Positions 27,157 to 35,189 of a DNA stretch of 64,000 bases are shown one piece after another; position 1 is the first letter of the stretch, and every line of letters starts with the position of its first letter. The translations under genes were made by a program, and so were the position numbers. Location: assembly GCF_963668215.1 (NCBI RefSeq), contig NZ_OY764190.1, forward strand, positions 1,178,001 to 1,242,000. The letters are read 5' to 3'. The notes under the pieces were generated by a model, which saw only the letters and a list, made by a program, of their open reading frames with translations, did not search any database and was not told the DNA's origin. The DNA comes from an uncultured Desulfosarcina sp. (GTDB taxonomy: Bacteria; Desulfobacterota; Desulfobacteria; Desulfobacterales; Desulfosarcinaceae).

Positions 27157-27257
27157 AAAAAGGCCGATATCGGCGTTACGCTCATCCTTCGTCACTGCGA
27201 CGTACCTTAAGTACGCCTCATTCCTCAGGATTCGCAATCCTTGATCTCGGCCTTTTT
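27157..27257. repeat. 101-base structured intergenic repeat
   Basis: An 11-base inverted repeat (27157-27167 with 27247-27257, an AAAAAGGCCGA/TCGGCCTTTTT pair) encloses two smaller hairpins, CGTAC...GTACG at 27201-27215 and GGATT...AATCC at 27228-27240. It lies between divergent promoter regions of the protease and transporter genes. I recall similar units scattered in Desulfobacteraceae genomes, but could not check this here. Confidence 0.75.
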
Positions 27258-27330
27258 ACGAAGCCGCCGGTAATGCGACTTTTTACGAGTCTATCAAGCA
27301 TTGATTTGACGTCGGGGTTCGGTGTAAGCA

Positions 27331-28224
27331 ATGAATTTTCAATTTAAACCGAAACCGCTGATCGTGAAACCAGACCGCTCCTCCGGACTCGTTGAAATTC
27401 ATGTGGCTGTGCTCTTATTCGGCCTCGCCGGCCTGTTCGCTAAATTTTTATCCCTGCCGGCCTGGTGCATCGTTTTGGGGCGGACCGGATTCGCCACCGT
27501 GGCCCTGGCTGCGGCTTTGGTTTACAGCAAAAGCGGACCTTACCCCAAAGGAGGAAAAACCATTGCCCTGTTCTGCCTTCTGGGAATTATCCTGGCGATT
27601 CACTGGATCACGTTTTTTCATGCCATCAAGGTTTCCAGTGTAGCTGTAGGATTGCTGGCCTTTTCCACCTTCCCGGTGTTCATCACCTGTTTGGAGCCAT
27701 TCTGGTTCAACGAGAAAAGGCGGATGATTGATTGGGTGACGGCCGTTTTGGTGCTGGTGGGGCTGGGGATCATGGTCTATCCATCCGGGTTTCGCGGGCA
27801 GGTTTTTTCCGGCGTCATCTGGGGTACCTTGGCCGGATTCACGTTCGCCATCCTCTCTTTGTTGAACCGCAAATGGGTGCGGGATTACCCGCCGGTGGTC
27901 ATTGCCCTGTACCAGAATGCCGTGGCTGCTTTGGTATTGCTGCCCATTCTGGCAGTAGTCGATCTGCGCGTCGACGCCAGGCAGATCGGTCTGCTGGCTT
28001 TCCTCGGGGTGATCTGCACGGCCCTTTCCCACGCCCTGTTCATTCGGGGGCTACGCTTCGTGCGGGCGCAGCTGGCATCGGTGATCGCTTGCCTCGAGCC
28101 GGTGTACGGGATTGCGTTTGCCTTTTTTCTGCTGCATGAAATCCCTTCGGCAGCCACCCTTGCCGGCGGGGCACTCATCATCATTACGACCGTTGCGGCT
28201 ACACGTCGGCGCGTGTCGGGTTGA
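27331..28224 (+). CDS. EamA/DMT-superfamily transporter
   Basis: This 297-residue membrane protein has ten predicted helices in two EamA halves. Landmarks are LLGIILAIHWITFFHAIKVSSVAVG in half one, and PVVIALYQNAVAALVLLP and ALSHALFIRGLRFVRAQLAS in half two, with the EP motif (ACLEPVYG) typical of the family. DMT permeases export amino acids, metabolites or drugs; the substrate is unknown here. No strong ribosome site is seen ahead of the ATG. It is the only gene of its kind in the window and stands next to the 101-base repeat. Confidence 0.88.
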   Translation: MNFQFKPKPLIVKPDRSSGLVEIHVAVLLFGLAGLFAKFLSLPAWCIVLGRTGFATVALAAALVYSKSGPYPKGGKTIALFCLLGIILAIHWITFFHAIKVSSVAVGLLAFSTFPVFITCLEPFWFNEKRRMIDWVTAVLVLVGLGIMVYPSGFRGQVFSGVIWGTLAGFTFAILSLLNRKWVRDYPPVVIALYQNAVAALVLLPILAVVDLRVDARQIGLLAFLGVICTALSHALFIRGLRFVRAQLASVIACLEPVYGIAFAFFLLHEIPSAATLAGGALIIITTVAATRRRVSG

Positions 28225-28300
28225 CCATCGGCTTCATCCACCGCCAAGAAAAAGGGATGGAACCGCCGGAATAGAAAAACCTTCAGGAGATTGCATTGCT

Positions 28301-28843
28301 ATGAAACCAGATGAAACCAACCCGGACATCATTGTCGATTTTATTACCGGCCAGTCCGTGCCCCATGTAGGCCCCGAAATCAATCGACAACGCGTGGAAC
28401 GCTACCTGGTCGAGGAGAAGGGCTACCGCCGCGAAGAAATCCTGGTGGACGCTCCCATCGCAGTCGATATCGACGGGGAAACCTATCGCTCGACAGTCGA
28501 CCTGGTGGTACGGATCGACGAGCGTCCGCTGATCGCCGTCAAATGCGCCGCCGGATCACTCGGCTCCCGGGAGCGTGAAATCGTCAGTGCGGCCCGGCTG
28601 CTGGCCGCCTCGCCGCTGCCCATAGCCGTCGTTTCCGACGGTTCGGACGCTACGGTTCTGGATGGGGGCTCCGGAAAAAAAACGGGAAGCGGGATGACGG
28701 CCATCCCTTCCCGGGATGAAGCCATCGATATGACCCGGGCCGAACCGCTCCCGCCGGTGCCGGCGGATCGACTGGCCAGGGAAAAGCTGGTATTCCGGTC
28801 CTACGACTCCATGAATGTCAATGTCCGCGGCCGAGATAAATAA
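28301..28843 (+). CDS. solitary HSDR_N-type protein
   Basis: This 180-residue protein resembles the N-terminal nuclease domain of type I restriction R subunits (PF13588): INRQRVERYLVEEKGYRREEI, then RSTVDLVVRID, then RPLIAVKCAAG. In active members the last strand carries an E-x-K motif (as in VECKA). Here it reads AVKCA, so the Glu is missing and the Lys is shifted; the Asp is kept. It may be catalytically inactive or a different binding protein. There is no restriction or modification gene nearby. Start by a ribosome-like AGGAGA about ten bases before the ATG. Confidence 0.72.
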   Translation: MKPDETNPDIIVDFITGQSVPHVGPEINRQRVERYLVEEKGYRREEILVDAPIAVDIDGETYRSTVDLVVRIDERPLIAVKCAAGSLGSREREIVSAARLLAASPLPIAVVSDGSDATVLDGGSGKKTGSGMTAIPSRDEAIDMTRAEPLPPVPADRLAREKLVFRSYDSMNVNVRGRDK

Positions 28844-28873
28844 TCGTTCCGAGAAAAGCTTCCCCGTCCGATT

Positions 28874-29434
28874 TCAGGCCTTGAATTCGTAGGCATCGAC
28901 AATTTTATCGGTAAACCGCATCAACGGGCCGCGACGCTCGGTCGCATATTTCCGCAAACGCGCCCACCAGTTTTTGCCCATTAGAACCCGATGGATGGAA
29001 TAGTCTCTGTGGTCGGTGATGCCGTCGATTTCGATCTGTTCGATGCCGAAGGAACCGTATTCGGGCCCCAGCAGCATGGCGGCGGCAATGATGTCGATGG
29101 CATGCTCTTTGGCCAGTACGCGGCCGTATAGCTTGGGGAGCGCAGATGCACGGCTGTCATACCGAAGGATTCTGGCAATCCCCGCAATACGGTCCACCGT
29201 AAAACTGTGCAACTCCACCTCGCACCCGTAATCTTTTTTCATCACCAGAAAGGGCGTGTTGTTGGTAATAACGAGCAGATCCACATCGTTGGGCGGATGA
29301 TCCCCCGGATCGCCGGCCAGGTACCGGGCCAGCGACCCGAACAGCAAAAGGGCTTTGGGATGATAATCTTTCAAATCCGCCCGGATTTGATCGATGGCGG
29401 ATAGCATGGGGGCCAGGTGGGGGTCGTTTTCCAC
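28874..29434 (-). CDS. nucleotidyltransferase-domain protein
   Basis: This 186-residue protein has the minimal nucleotidyltransferase core LLLFGSLARYL followed, after a short insert, by NDVDLLVI (the G-S...D-x-D signature, about residues 30-56). The second half is helical with a WWARLRKYATERRG segment. MNT-type proteins can be antitoxins or act on RNA, proteins or drugs. I see no HEPN-type partner next door, so its role is unknown. It lies 23 bases after the zinc-ribbon gene on the same strand. Confidence 0.75.
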   Translation of the reverse strand: MENDPHLAPMLSAIDQIRADLKDYHPKALLLFGSLARYLAGDPGDHPPNDVDLLVITNNTPFLVMKKDYGCEVELHSFTVDRIAGIARILRYDSRASALPKLYGRVLAKEHAIDIIAAAMLLGPEYGSFGIEQIEIDGITDHRDYSIHRVLMGKNWWARLRKYATERRGPLMRFTDKIVDAYEFKA

Positions 29435-29457
29435 GACGCCTCGCTATCGGGGTAGAA

Positions 29458-30135
29458 TTATTGGCCGGCCACGTCCTTGCCGCAATGCTTGCAGACCTTG
29501 GCCCGCTTCTTGATAATCTCCGCACAAAAGGGGCATTCGCGGGTGAAAAAGCGCTCGTGAATTTTGCTCACCGCAGAATCGACCTGTTCCTGAAGCTTCT
29601 GATTGCCGAACTTCAGATTGCGAATGGGCTCGATGGCCTCCAGTTCGCCGATGTCGCCGATCATCTCCGCGGCCTTCAACCGGACCCGTACCGGTTCGGC
29701 AGAATCCATGAGGAGCCGTAAGATGGTTACCCCGTCTTTGTTAACATAGCAATCGGCAAGAATGGAAAAACCTTTTTTAATGTTCTGCTTCAACATCTCC
29801 TGTTCGGCGAGCACCTTGTCGTCGATCACCTGCCCCTTGGCGCCTTGGGGACTGAATACGGGGATCAACTCGAACTGGGTGGTGCCGGGAAAATTGATGC
29901 AGCGATAGGAGGCATGGTGGGCATAGTTCTCCAGCATGTTTTCCCACCCCTTTGTATACAGCGGGCACTCGTCGTTGAAGCACATGAACAGGTACGGTGA
30001 TCCCCAACCCAAACCGTCGCCGATATTGATGGGCGGCACCTCCCAGATGCTCATCTCCTCACCGCAGTGTGGGCAGGAAGGTTTTTCCATGGTCAAGATC
30101 TTTTCCAGAACCTGTTCTTTGGTTTCAAAAGCCAT
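29458..30135 (-). CDS. zinc-ribbon protein with HEAT-like segment
   Basis: This 225-residue protein has Cys pairs at both ends: CPHCGEEM (near 20), CFNDECPLY (near 52), and a C-terminal double-ribbon CPFCAEIIKKRAKVCKHCGKD. The centre (about 110-190) is helical and repeat-like (LLMDSAEPVRVRLKAAEMIGDIG, LEAIEPIRNL), the HEAT-like pattern. The GGAGG site is placed well before the ATG at 30135. Many Desulfobacterota carry such a gene. No function is known. It appears to be co-transcribed with the nucleotidyltransferase. Confidence 0.78.
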   Translation of the reverse strand: MAFETKEQVLEKILTMEKPSCPHCGEEMSIWEVPPINIGDGLGWGSPYLFMCFNDECPLYTKGWENMLENYAHHASYRCINFPGTTQFELIPVFSPQGAKGQVIDDKVLAEQEMLKQNIKKGFSILADCYVNKDGVTILRLLMDSAEPVRVRLKAAEMIGDIGELEAIEPIRNLKFGNQKLQEQVDSAVSKIHERFFTRECPFCAEIIKKRAKVCKHCGKDVAGQ

Positions 30136-30330
30136 TTTTTCGCCTCCATTGGGGTCGGTAACCGATTTGATTCGGGGGTGATGCGGTAGGTCCGTCAATC
30201 GAACGCCACGGGTAACAGTAAGGCCTGGCTGAATATTGTCAACTCAGCGGTAGGGCCTCCGACTTATTTGAAATTGCAAGTCGTGTCATCTGCGGTTATA
30301 ACATATAAGGACCATGGAAAAGGAGGAAAA

Positions 30331-31107
30331 TTGTTTTATCGGATCGCAGCGCTGATTGCCGCCTTGCTGATGGCATGGGCCGCAGGCTGTGCCCACCGCA
30401 TATCCGATGCGCCGGAACGGGATGAGGCGGCGCCCCCACCGACGATGGTGGACAAACCCAGTCCGTCTTCCCCTTCGGTTCCTTCAAAGGGAACCGGGGT
30501 CAAGAAAAAGATGCCGGTCAAGGTGAAAACCGGAGATCGGCTGGGATGGGTGGACAACGCCGTAAAGACCTATCCGCCGGATCGTTTTCTCACCGGCGTG
30601 GGTATCGCACCGGACCGCAAAACGGCGGAACAGCGGGCGCTCGTCGAGCTGAAGAAACCCTTTACCAGGGCCATCTCCGGACGCATCACCATGCAGCGCG
30701 AATCCATCGGCAAACTTTCCGATCCTTTGGACCGCGAGTTGATCGAACTGGCCGCAGCCAGCCGCGAAAGCAGTCTGGAAGCCGCGCTCGCTTTCGGTCG
30801 GGTGGCGGAAATATTTGTCGAGAAAAAACCGCAGACAACCATTTATGCGCTGGCGGTGCTGGATCGCCCCGCCTGCACCCGCCAGCTGGAAAGCCGTATC
30901 CGGCAATTGGACCACCGGCTGAAAAAAATCGCAGATCGTTCCCGGCAGTCAAAAGAACCGATTCAACCAGACCAAAAAAGTGAACTGCTGCAAATCCTGA
31001 CGCGCAGAGAGGCCCTGGATGCCGCCTTGGCACTCACCAACAAAACCGGGAAAGGCATCCCGCTGCCGGTTTCGCAGCAGGTCCTTGTCAGCCTTATAAA
31101 AAAATAA
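30331..31107 (+). CDS. LPP20-family lipoprotein
   Basis: This is a 258-residue lipoprotein starting at TTG. AGGAGG lies a few bases ahead, whereas longer in-frame versions lack one. The signal peptide ends in a lipobox (WAAGC). A Pro/Ser-rich linker follows, then the LPP20 fold (WVDNAVKTYPPDRFLTGVG, DRKTAEQRALVELKK), and a helical C-terminal part. LPP20-type proteins occur with flagellar and outer-membrane genes. The next gene downstream has a sigma-28-like promoter, which supports a motility link. It is related in type to the proteins at 8.6 and 62 kb. Confidence 0.8.
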   Translation: MFYRIAALIAALLMAWAAGCAHRISDAPERDEAAPPPTMVDKPSPSSPSVPSKGTGVKKKMPVKVKTGDRLGWVDNAVKTYPPDRFLTGVGIAPDRKTAEQRALVELKKPFTRAISGRITMQRESIGKLSDPLDRELIELAAASRESSLEAALAFGRVAEIFVEKKPQTTIYALAVLDRPACTRQLESRIRQLDHRLKKIADRSRQSKEPIQPDQKSELLQILTRREALDAALALTNKTGKGIPLPVSQQVLVSLIKK

Positions 31108-31120
31108 AGTGAAAAAAAAC

Positions 31121-31148
31121 TAAAGGCGTATACCCTTTCGGCCGATAA
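31121..31148 (+). promoter_or_regulatory. sigma-28 (FliA)-like promoter
   Basis: TAAAG at 31121-31125 and the full GCCGATAA element at 31141-31148 match the flagellar sigma-28 consensus, with spacing one base longer than the usual TAAA-N15. The next gene starts at 31268. Confidence 0.6.
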
Positions 31149-31267
31149 TAAAAGCGAGTCTTTTGTAAATCACCTTCGGCCGTGCCGGCAAAACCGCGCC
31201 GACCCAGAAAAGCACGATAGAAGCGTGCAACCATCTGTCAACGAAGTCGGGCATAAAGGAGAGGCAC

Positions 31268-31606
31268 ATGGAAATATCAAACAACAATCCGGTCAGCAAC
31301 CAGGTTCAGGGGCTGGAAGCCGCGCCCAAAGCCAGCGAAGTCAAACGGGAGGAAGCACAAGTCAAAGAGCAGGCCGCACCCCAAACCGAGGATAACCCGG
31401 ATTATCGGATCAGCCTGTCGGAAGAAGCCAAGCTGGCCGTTTCAGAATTCGCCGCCCCGTCAGTCGACGGCCAGGCCACAGGCGAGGCCATGCTTTCCGA
31501 CGAAGAGGCGGTCCAACTGGCTCAACAGACATCCGCGCAGCTGGCCCAGACCGACACCTCCATTTCCAACCAGGCCATCCAGCAAGCGATCGATCTCTTC
31601 ACCTAA
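31268..31606 (+). CDS. small acidic protein behind sigma-28-like promoter
   Basis: This 112-residue protein has no cysteine and no signal peptide. It is rich in Gln, Ala and Glu (EVKREEAQVKEQAAPQTED) and ends with AVQLAQQTSAQLAQTDTS and AIQQAIDLFT, suggesting an amphipathic helix. The middle has DYRISLSEEAKLAVSEF. I do not recognise a family, though the general look (short, Gln/Ala-rich) resembles putative motility proteins. The upstream sigma-28-like promoter and the GGAG site support real expression with flagellar genes. A strong terminator follows the stop. It may be secreted or flagellum-associated. Confidence 0.72.
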   Translation: MEISNNNPVSNQVQGLEAAPKASEVKREEAQVKEQAAPQTEDNPDYRISLSEEAKLAVSEFAAPSVDGQATGEAMLSDEEAVQLAQQTSAQLAQTDTSISNQAIQQAIDLFT

Positions 31607-31637
31607 ACGAGGGCAATCGATCGGTACTGAATCGAAA

Positions 31638-31672
31638 AGCCGGACGGGAATCGATTCCCGTCCGGCTTTTTT
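31638..31672 (+). terminator. Rho-independent terminator
   Basis: A perfect 30-base palindrome (31638-31667), with a GCCGGACGGGAATC arm, is followed by a T-run. It closes the transcript of the sigma-28-linked small gene. Confidence 0.95.
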
Positions 31673-31785
31673 ATCTTCCTTGATTGCTTTCAGCGAGCAC
31701 CGTCTGAAAAGGATCGGTCCGGCGCTCCCTTGCCGTCGAAACGACCTTTGGCTAACCGTTTATCAGACGGCCAGGGGCCAAAGGA

Positions 31786-33198
31786 CTACCATCCCCAGGT
31801 CAAATACTGGTGAATGGAGTCGGCGGCCTTGCGTCCGGCCCCCATGGCCAGAATGACCGTGGCGGCGCCGGTAACGATGTCTCCACCGGCCCAGACACCC
31901 TTCTTGGAGGTTTTGCCCGTCTCCGGATCGGCGACGATGTAGCCCCATTTATTCAATTCCATGTCCGGGGTGGACTGGGTCAGCAGCGGGTTGGCACCGG
32001 AGCCCACGGCCACGATGACCAGGTCCGTGTCCATGTGAAATTCCGATCCCGGGATGGCCACGGGGCGCCGACGACCGGAATCATCGGGTTCGCCGAGTTC
32101 CATTTTCAGGCACTCCATACCGGTCAGCCGTCCCTTTTCGTCTCCCTCGAATTTGGTGGGATTGGTCAGCAGGAAGAATTCGATCCCTTCCTCCTCGGCA
32201 TGATGAATTTCGGCGGCCCTGGCAGGCATCTCGGTCCGGGAACGGCGGTAGACGATCTTGACGCTATCGGCGCCTAAACGCATGGCGGTGCGGGCCGAGT
32301 CCATGGCGACATTGCCGGCGCCCAGCACGACCACATTCTTACCTATGGGAATCGGGGTGTCTACCTTCGGGAACTGGTAGGCCTTCATGAGATTGGCCCG
32401 GGTGAGGTATTCATTGGCCGACAGGATGCCGATCAGGTTCTCGCCGGGCAGATTCATGAAACGGGGCAGTCCGGCGCCCACACCGAGATAGATGGCTTCG
32501 TATCCCTGATCGAACAATTCGTCCAGACTGACGGTGCGGCCAACGACCGAATTGACCTCCACCTTGACGCCCAGCCGTTCGAGGAAATTGACCTCCTGGG
32601 CCACAATGGCCTTGGGCAGACGGAATTCGGGGATTCCGTACACCAGGACGCCGCCGGGTTTGTGAAAGGCTTCCAGAACGGTCACGTCATACCCTTTCTG
32701 AATCAGGTCGCCGGCCACGGTAAGCCCGGACGGCCCGGAGCCCACCACCGCCACCTTCTTGCCTTTGGATGCGGCCTTGGGCGGCAGTTCGCCGGTGCCG
32801 TTTTCACGCTCCCAGTCCGCCACAAAACGCTCCAGGTTGCCGATGGCCACCGGCTCCCCCCGTTTGCCCACGATGCACTTGCCTTCGCATTGGATCTCCT
32901 GGGGGCAAACCCGTCCACATACGGCCGGCAGGGCATTTTTCTGCCATACGTGCCGAATGGCGCCCGTAAAGTCACCTTCGGCGATCAGGCTGATAAACCC
33001 GGGAATATCCACGCTTACCGGGCAGCCCTCAACGCAGCCGGGCTTTTTGCATTGCATGCATCTGGCCGCCTCTTCCTGGGCCATCGCGACCGTATAGCCG
33101 GTGGGAACTTCCTCAAAATTGCGTCTTCTGACTTCCGGTTTCTGTTCGGGCATTCCCACGCGGGGGGTCTTTCCCTTTTTCTCTTTTTTCTCCGTCAT
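31786..33198 (-). CDS. nfnB: NfnB/SudA-type large subunit (GltD-like)
   Basis: This 470-residue flavoprotein matches NfnB/glutamate synthase small-subunit proteins. The N-terminal part carries iron-sulfur Cys patterns (CMQCKKPGCVEGCP and CGRVCPQEIQCEGKC). Two dinucleotide-binding folds follow: VAVVGSGPSGLTVA and NVVVLGAGNVAMDSA. With NfnA it catalyses NADH-dependent reduced ferredoxin:NADP+ oxidoreduction by flavin-based electron bifurcation, a common feature of anaerobes; related complexes are called sulfide dehydrogenase. The next gene upstream, 120 bases away, encodes the NfnA partner, so the pair is complete. True glutamate synthase is unlikely because no large subunit is present. Confidence 0.92.
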   Translation of the reverse strand: MTEKKEKKGKTPRVGMPEQKPEVRRRNFEEVPTGYTVAMAQEEAARCMQCKKPGCVEGCPVSVDIPGFISLIAEGDFTGAIRHVWQKNALPAVCGRVCPQEIQCEGKCIVGKRGEPVAIGNLERFVADWERENGTGELPPKAASKGKKVAVVGSGPSGLTVAGDLIQKGYDVTVLEAFHKPGGVLVYGIPEFRLPKAIVAQEVNFLERLGVKVEVNSVVGRTVSLDELFDQGYEAIYLGVGAGLPRFMNLPGENLIGILSANEYLTRANLMKAYQFPKVDTPIPIGKNVVVLGAGNVAMDSARTAMRLGADSVKIVYRRSRTEMPARAAEIHHAEEEGIEFFLLTNPTKFEGDEKGRLTGMECLKMELGEPDDSGRRRPVAIPGSEFHMDTDLVIVAVGSGANPLLTQSTPDMELNKWGYIVADPETGKTSKKGVWAGGDIVTGAATVILAMGAGRKAADSIHQYLTWGW

Positions 33199-33318
33199 CT
33201 CAATCCCTCCATCTCAGCAATCGGCTAACGATTCCTCCTGTAGCTGATGCCGCGATTCATGAATCGTATTCAAATAAGCGTTTTCATCGACCAACCATTC
33301 ATCGTGCAGACCCAGTCT

Positions 33319-34155
33319 TTAGCTTGCATCCTGAAGGGTGCAGAAGCCCTCGTAACAGGTCTTCTCCTCTTCGCAATAGGCCTGCAGACGCAGCATCAAC
33401 TCGTCGAAATTGACCTGATGTCCGTCGAATTCCGGACCGTCCACACAGGCGAACTTGGTTTTGCCGCCCACAGTTACCCGGCACCCCCCGCACATACCGG
33501 TACCGTCGATCATGATGGGATTCAGGCTTACCAGGGTCTTGACGCCATAGGGCTTGGTCAGGTTGGACAGCGCTCTCATCATGGGGACCGGGCCGATGCC
33601 CACCACCAGTTTCACGTCTCCGGCGTCCAGCTGCTCTTTCAGAACGTCGGTAACAAACCCATGATGGCCGTAAGAACCGTCATCCGTGCAGACCCGCAGA
33701 TCGTTGGAGGCCGACTTCATCTGCGATTCGAGGATCAGCAGGTCCTTGGTACGGGCGCCGATGATACAGGTCACGTCGTTGCCGATCTCTTTCAGGGCCC
33801 GGGTAATGGGATGCAGGACAGCGACACCGGTACCGCCACCCACACAAACCACCTTGCCGACTTTCTCCAGGTGGGTGGCTTTGCCCAACGGCCCGATAAC
33901 GTCCTGAAAACCGTCGCCCACCTTCAGTGTCTTGAACAGGGCCGTGGATTTGCCCACCACCATGTAAATGATGGTAATGGTGCCCTTGTCCGGATCCGTG
34001 TCGGCCATTGTCAATGGAATTCGCTCGCCTTCTTCGTTGGCCTTCAGGATCACGAATTGCCCGGGCTTGGCTTTTTTCGCGATTAGGGGGGCCTCGATTT
34101 CATTAAGAATCACGGTCCCTTCGGCCATCTCTTCCCGTTTTACAATCTTGAACAT
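33319..34155 (-). CDS. nfnA: NfnA/SudB-type small subunit (ferredoxin-NADP+ reductase fold)
   Basis: This 278-residue protein belongs to the FNR-like family that includes NfnA and dihydroorotate dehydrogenase electron-transfer subunits. Visible parts are the flavin domain (KPGQFVILKANEEGERIPLTMAD), the NAD-binding VVCVGGGTGVAVLHP loop, and a 2Fe-2S-type Cys cluster near the C terminus (GTGMCGGCRVTVGG and KFACVDGPEF). It hands electrons between NAD(H) and the NfnB subunit. The order nfnA-nfnB is normal. GGAGGG lies just before the ATG. Confidence 0.92.
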   Translation of the reverse strand: MFKIVKREEMAEGTVILNEIEAPLIAKKAKPGQFVILKANEEGERIPLTMADTDPDKGTITIIYMVVGKSTALFKTLKVGDGFQDVIGPLGKATHLEKVGKVVCVGGGTGVAVLHPITRALKEIGNDVTCIIGARTKDLLILESQMKSASNDLRVCTDDGSYGHHGFVTDVLKEQLDAGDVKLVVGIGPVPMMRALSNLTKPYGVKTLVSLNPIMIDGTGMCGGCRVTVGGKTKFACVDGPEFDGHQVNFDELMLRLQAYCEEEKTCYEGFCTLQDAS

Positions 34156-34351
34156 TGCATCCCTCCACGTCTATTGTTTTGTGCGCGGCGACTTCGGCCG
34201 CCAAACATTTCCTTTATATATAGCCTGATTCTGGCTAATATACATCGCCAAGTTTTGAAATCAAGCTCAAAACTAGTTTTATGTATTTTTTCCTTTTTTT
34301 TTATGCAACCATTAACAATAATTTACAATCTTGAGTCACTGGAAAGAGGAA

Positions 34352-35143
34352 ATGAACCTGTTCGACAGCCACTGCCATCTGGACGACGCCGTTTTTCAGC
34401 CGGATTTCGAAAAGGTATTGCAGCGCGCCGCAAAGGAGGGCGTGAAGCGGATGATGATCGCCGGCATCGATGGACACACCTCCACCCGCGCGGTGGAACT
34501 GGCCGAGTCCTTTCCCGAAATCTACGCATCGGTGGGCGTTCACCCCCACGATGCCCGGTCGTGCAACGAAAAAACGCTGACCGAACTGTCCGCCCTGGCC
34601 CTTCATCCCAAGGTGATGGCCTGGGGAGAGATCGGCCTGGACTTCAACCGGATGTACTCACCGCAAAAGGATCAGGAGCGATGGTTTGTCCGCCAGTTGG
34701 AAATCGCCGACCGATTGGACCTGCCCCTGATTTTCCATGAACGCGACAGCCAGGGACGATTCCTGGAAATCCTCGAGGCCACCCCCGCCAAACGCCGCCG
34801 CGCCGTGGTCCATTGTTTCAGCGGCAGCGCCTCGGAACTGGACCGCTACCTGGAAATGGGGTTTTACATCGGCATCACCGGCATCGTCACGATCGCCAAA
34901 CGCGGCCGGGCCTTGCGGGAAATGCTGCCCCATATCCCCGAAGATCGCCTGCTGGTCGAAACCGACGCCCCTTACCTGACACCCACGCCCCAACGCAACA
35001 AACATCGGCGCAACGAACCGGCCTTTGTCCGCCAGGTGCTGACGAAAGTGGCCGAAGTTCTTGGCCGGGACCTGCCGCCATTGGCGCAGCAGGTCTGGAC
35101 CAACACCTGCAAGTTGTTTCGCATCGATCCGGCCACGGATTGA
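34352..35143 (+). CDS. TatD-family metal-dependent hydrolase/DNase
   Basis: This 263-residue protein has the TatD metal ligands: DSHCHLDD (H-x-H), EIGLD (Glu), FHERD (His), VVHCFSGS (His) and VETDAPYL (Asp). TatD-type enzymes are 3'-5' DNases or DNA/RNA repair hydrolases; some remove D-aminoacyl groups from other substrates. The ATG at 34352 gives the usual N terminus; a TTG seven codons earlier is possible. It stands alone. Although named after the Tat locus, the family has no proven role in Tat transport, and the tatA gene here is 4 kb away. Confidence 0.92.
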   Translation: MNLFDSHCHLDDAVFQPDFEKVLQRAAKEGVKRMMIAGIDGHTSTRAVELAESFPEIYASVGVHPHDARSCNEKTLTELSALALHPKVMAWGEIGLDFNRMYSPQKDQERWFVRQLEIADRLDLPLIFHERDSQGRFLEILEATPAKRRRAVVHCFSGSASELDRYLEMGFYIGITGIVTIAKRGRALREMLPHIPEDRLLVETDAPYLTPTPQRNKHRRNEPAFVRQVLTKVAEVLGRDLPPLAQQVWTNTCKLFRIDPATD

Positions 35144-35189
35144 ATGCGAATCCGTGTCCATCCAGAAATAGGCAATGAATGGGCACGAA

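Noticed and set aside
31786..33198. Glutamate synthase small subunit (gltD)
   Set aside because: No large subunit in the window, and the adjacent NfnA-type gene makes the Nfn assignment better.
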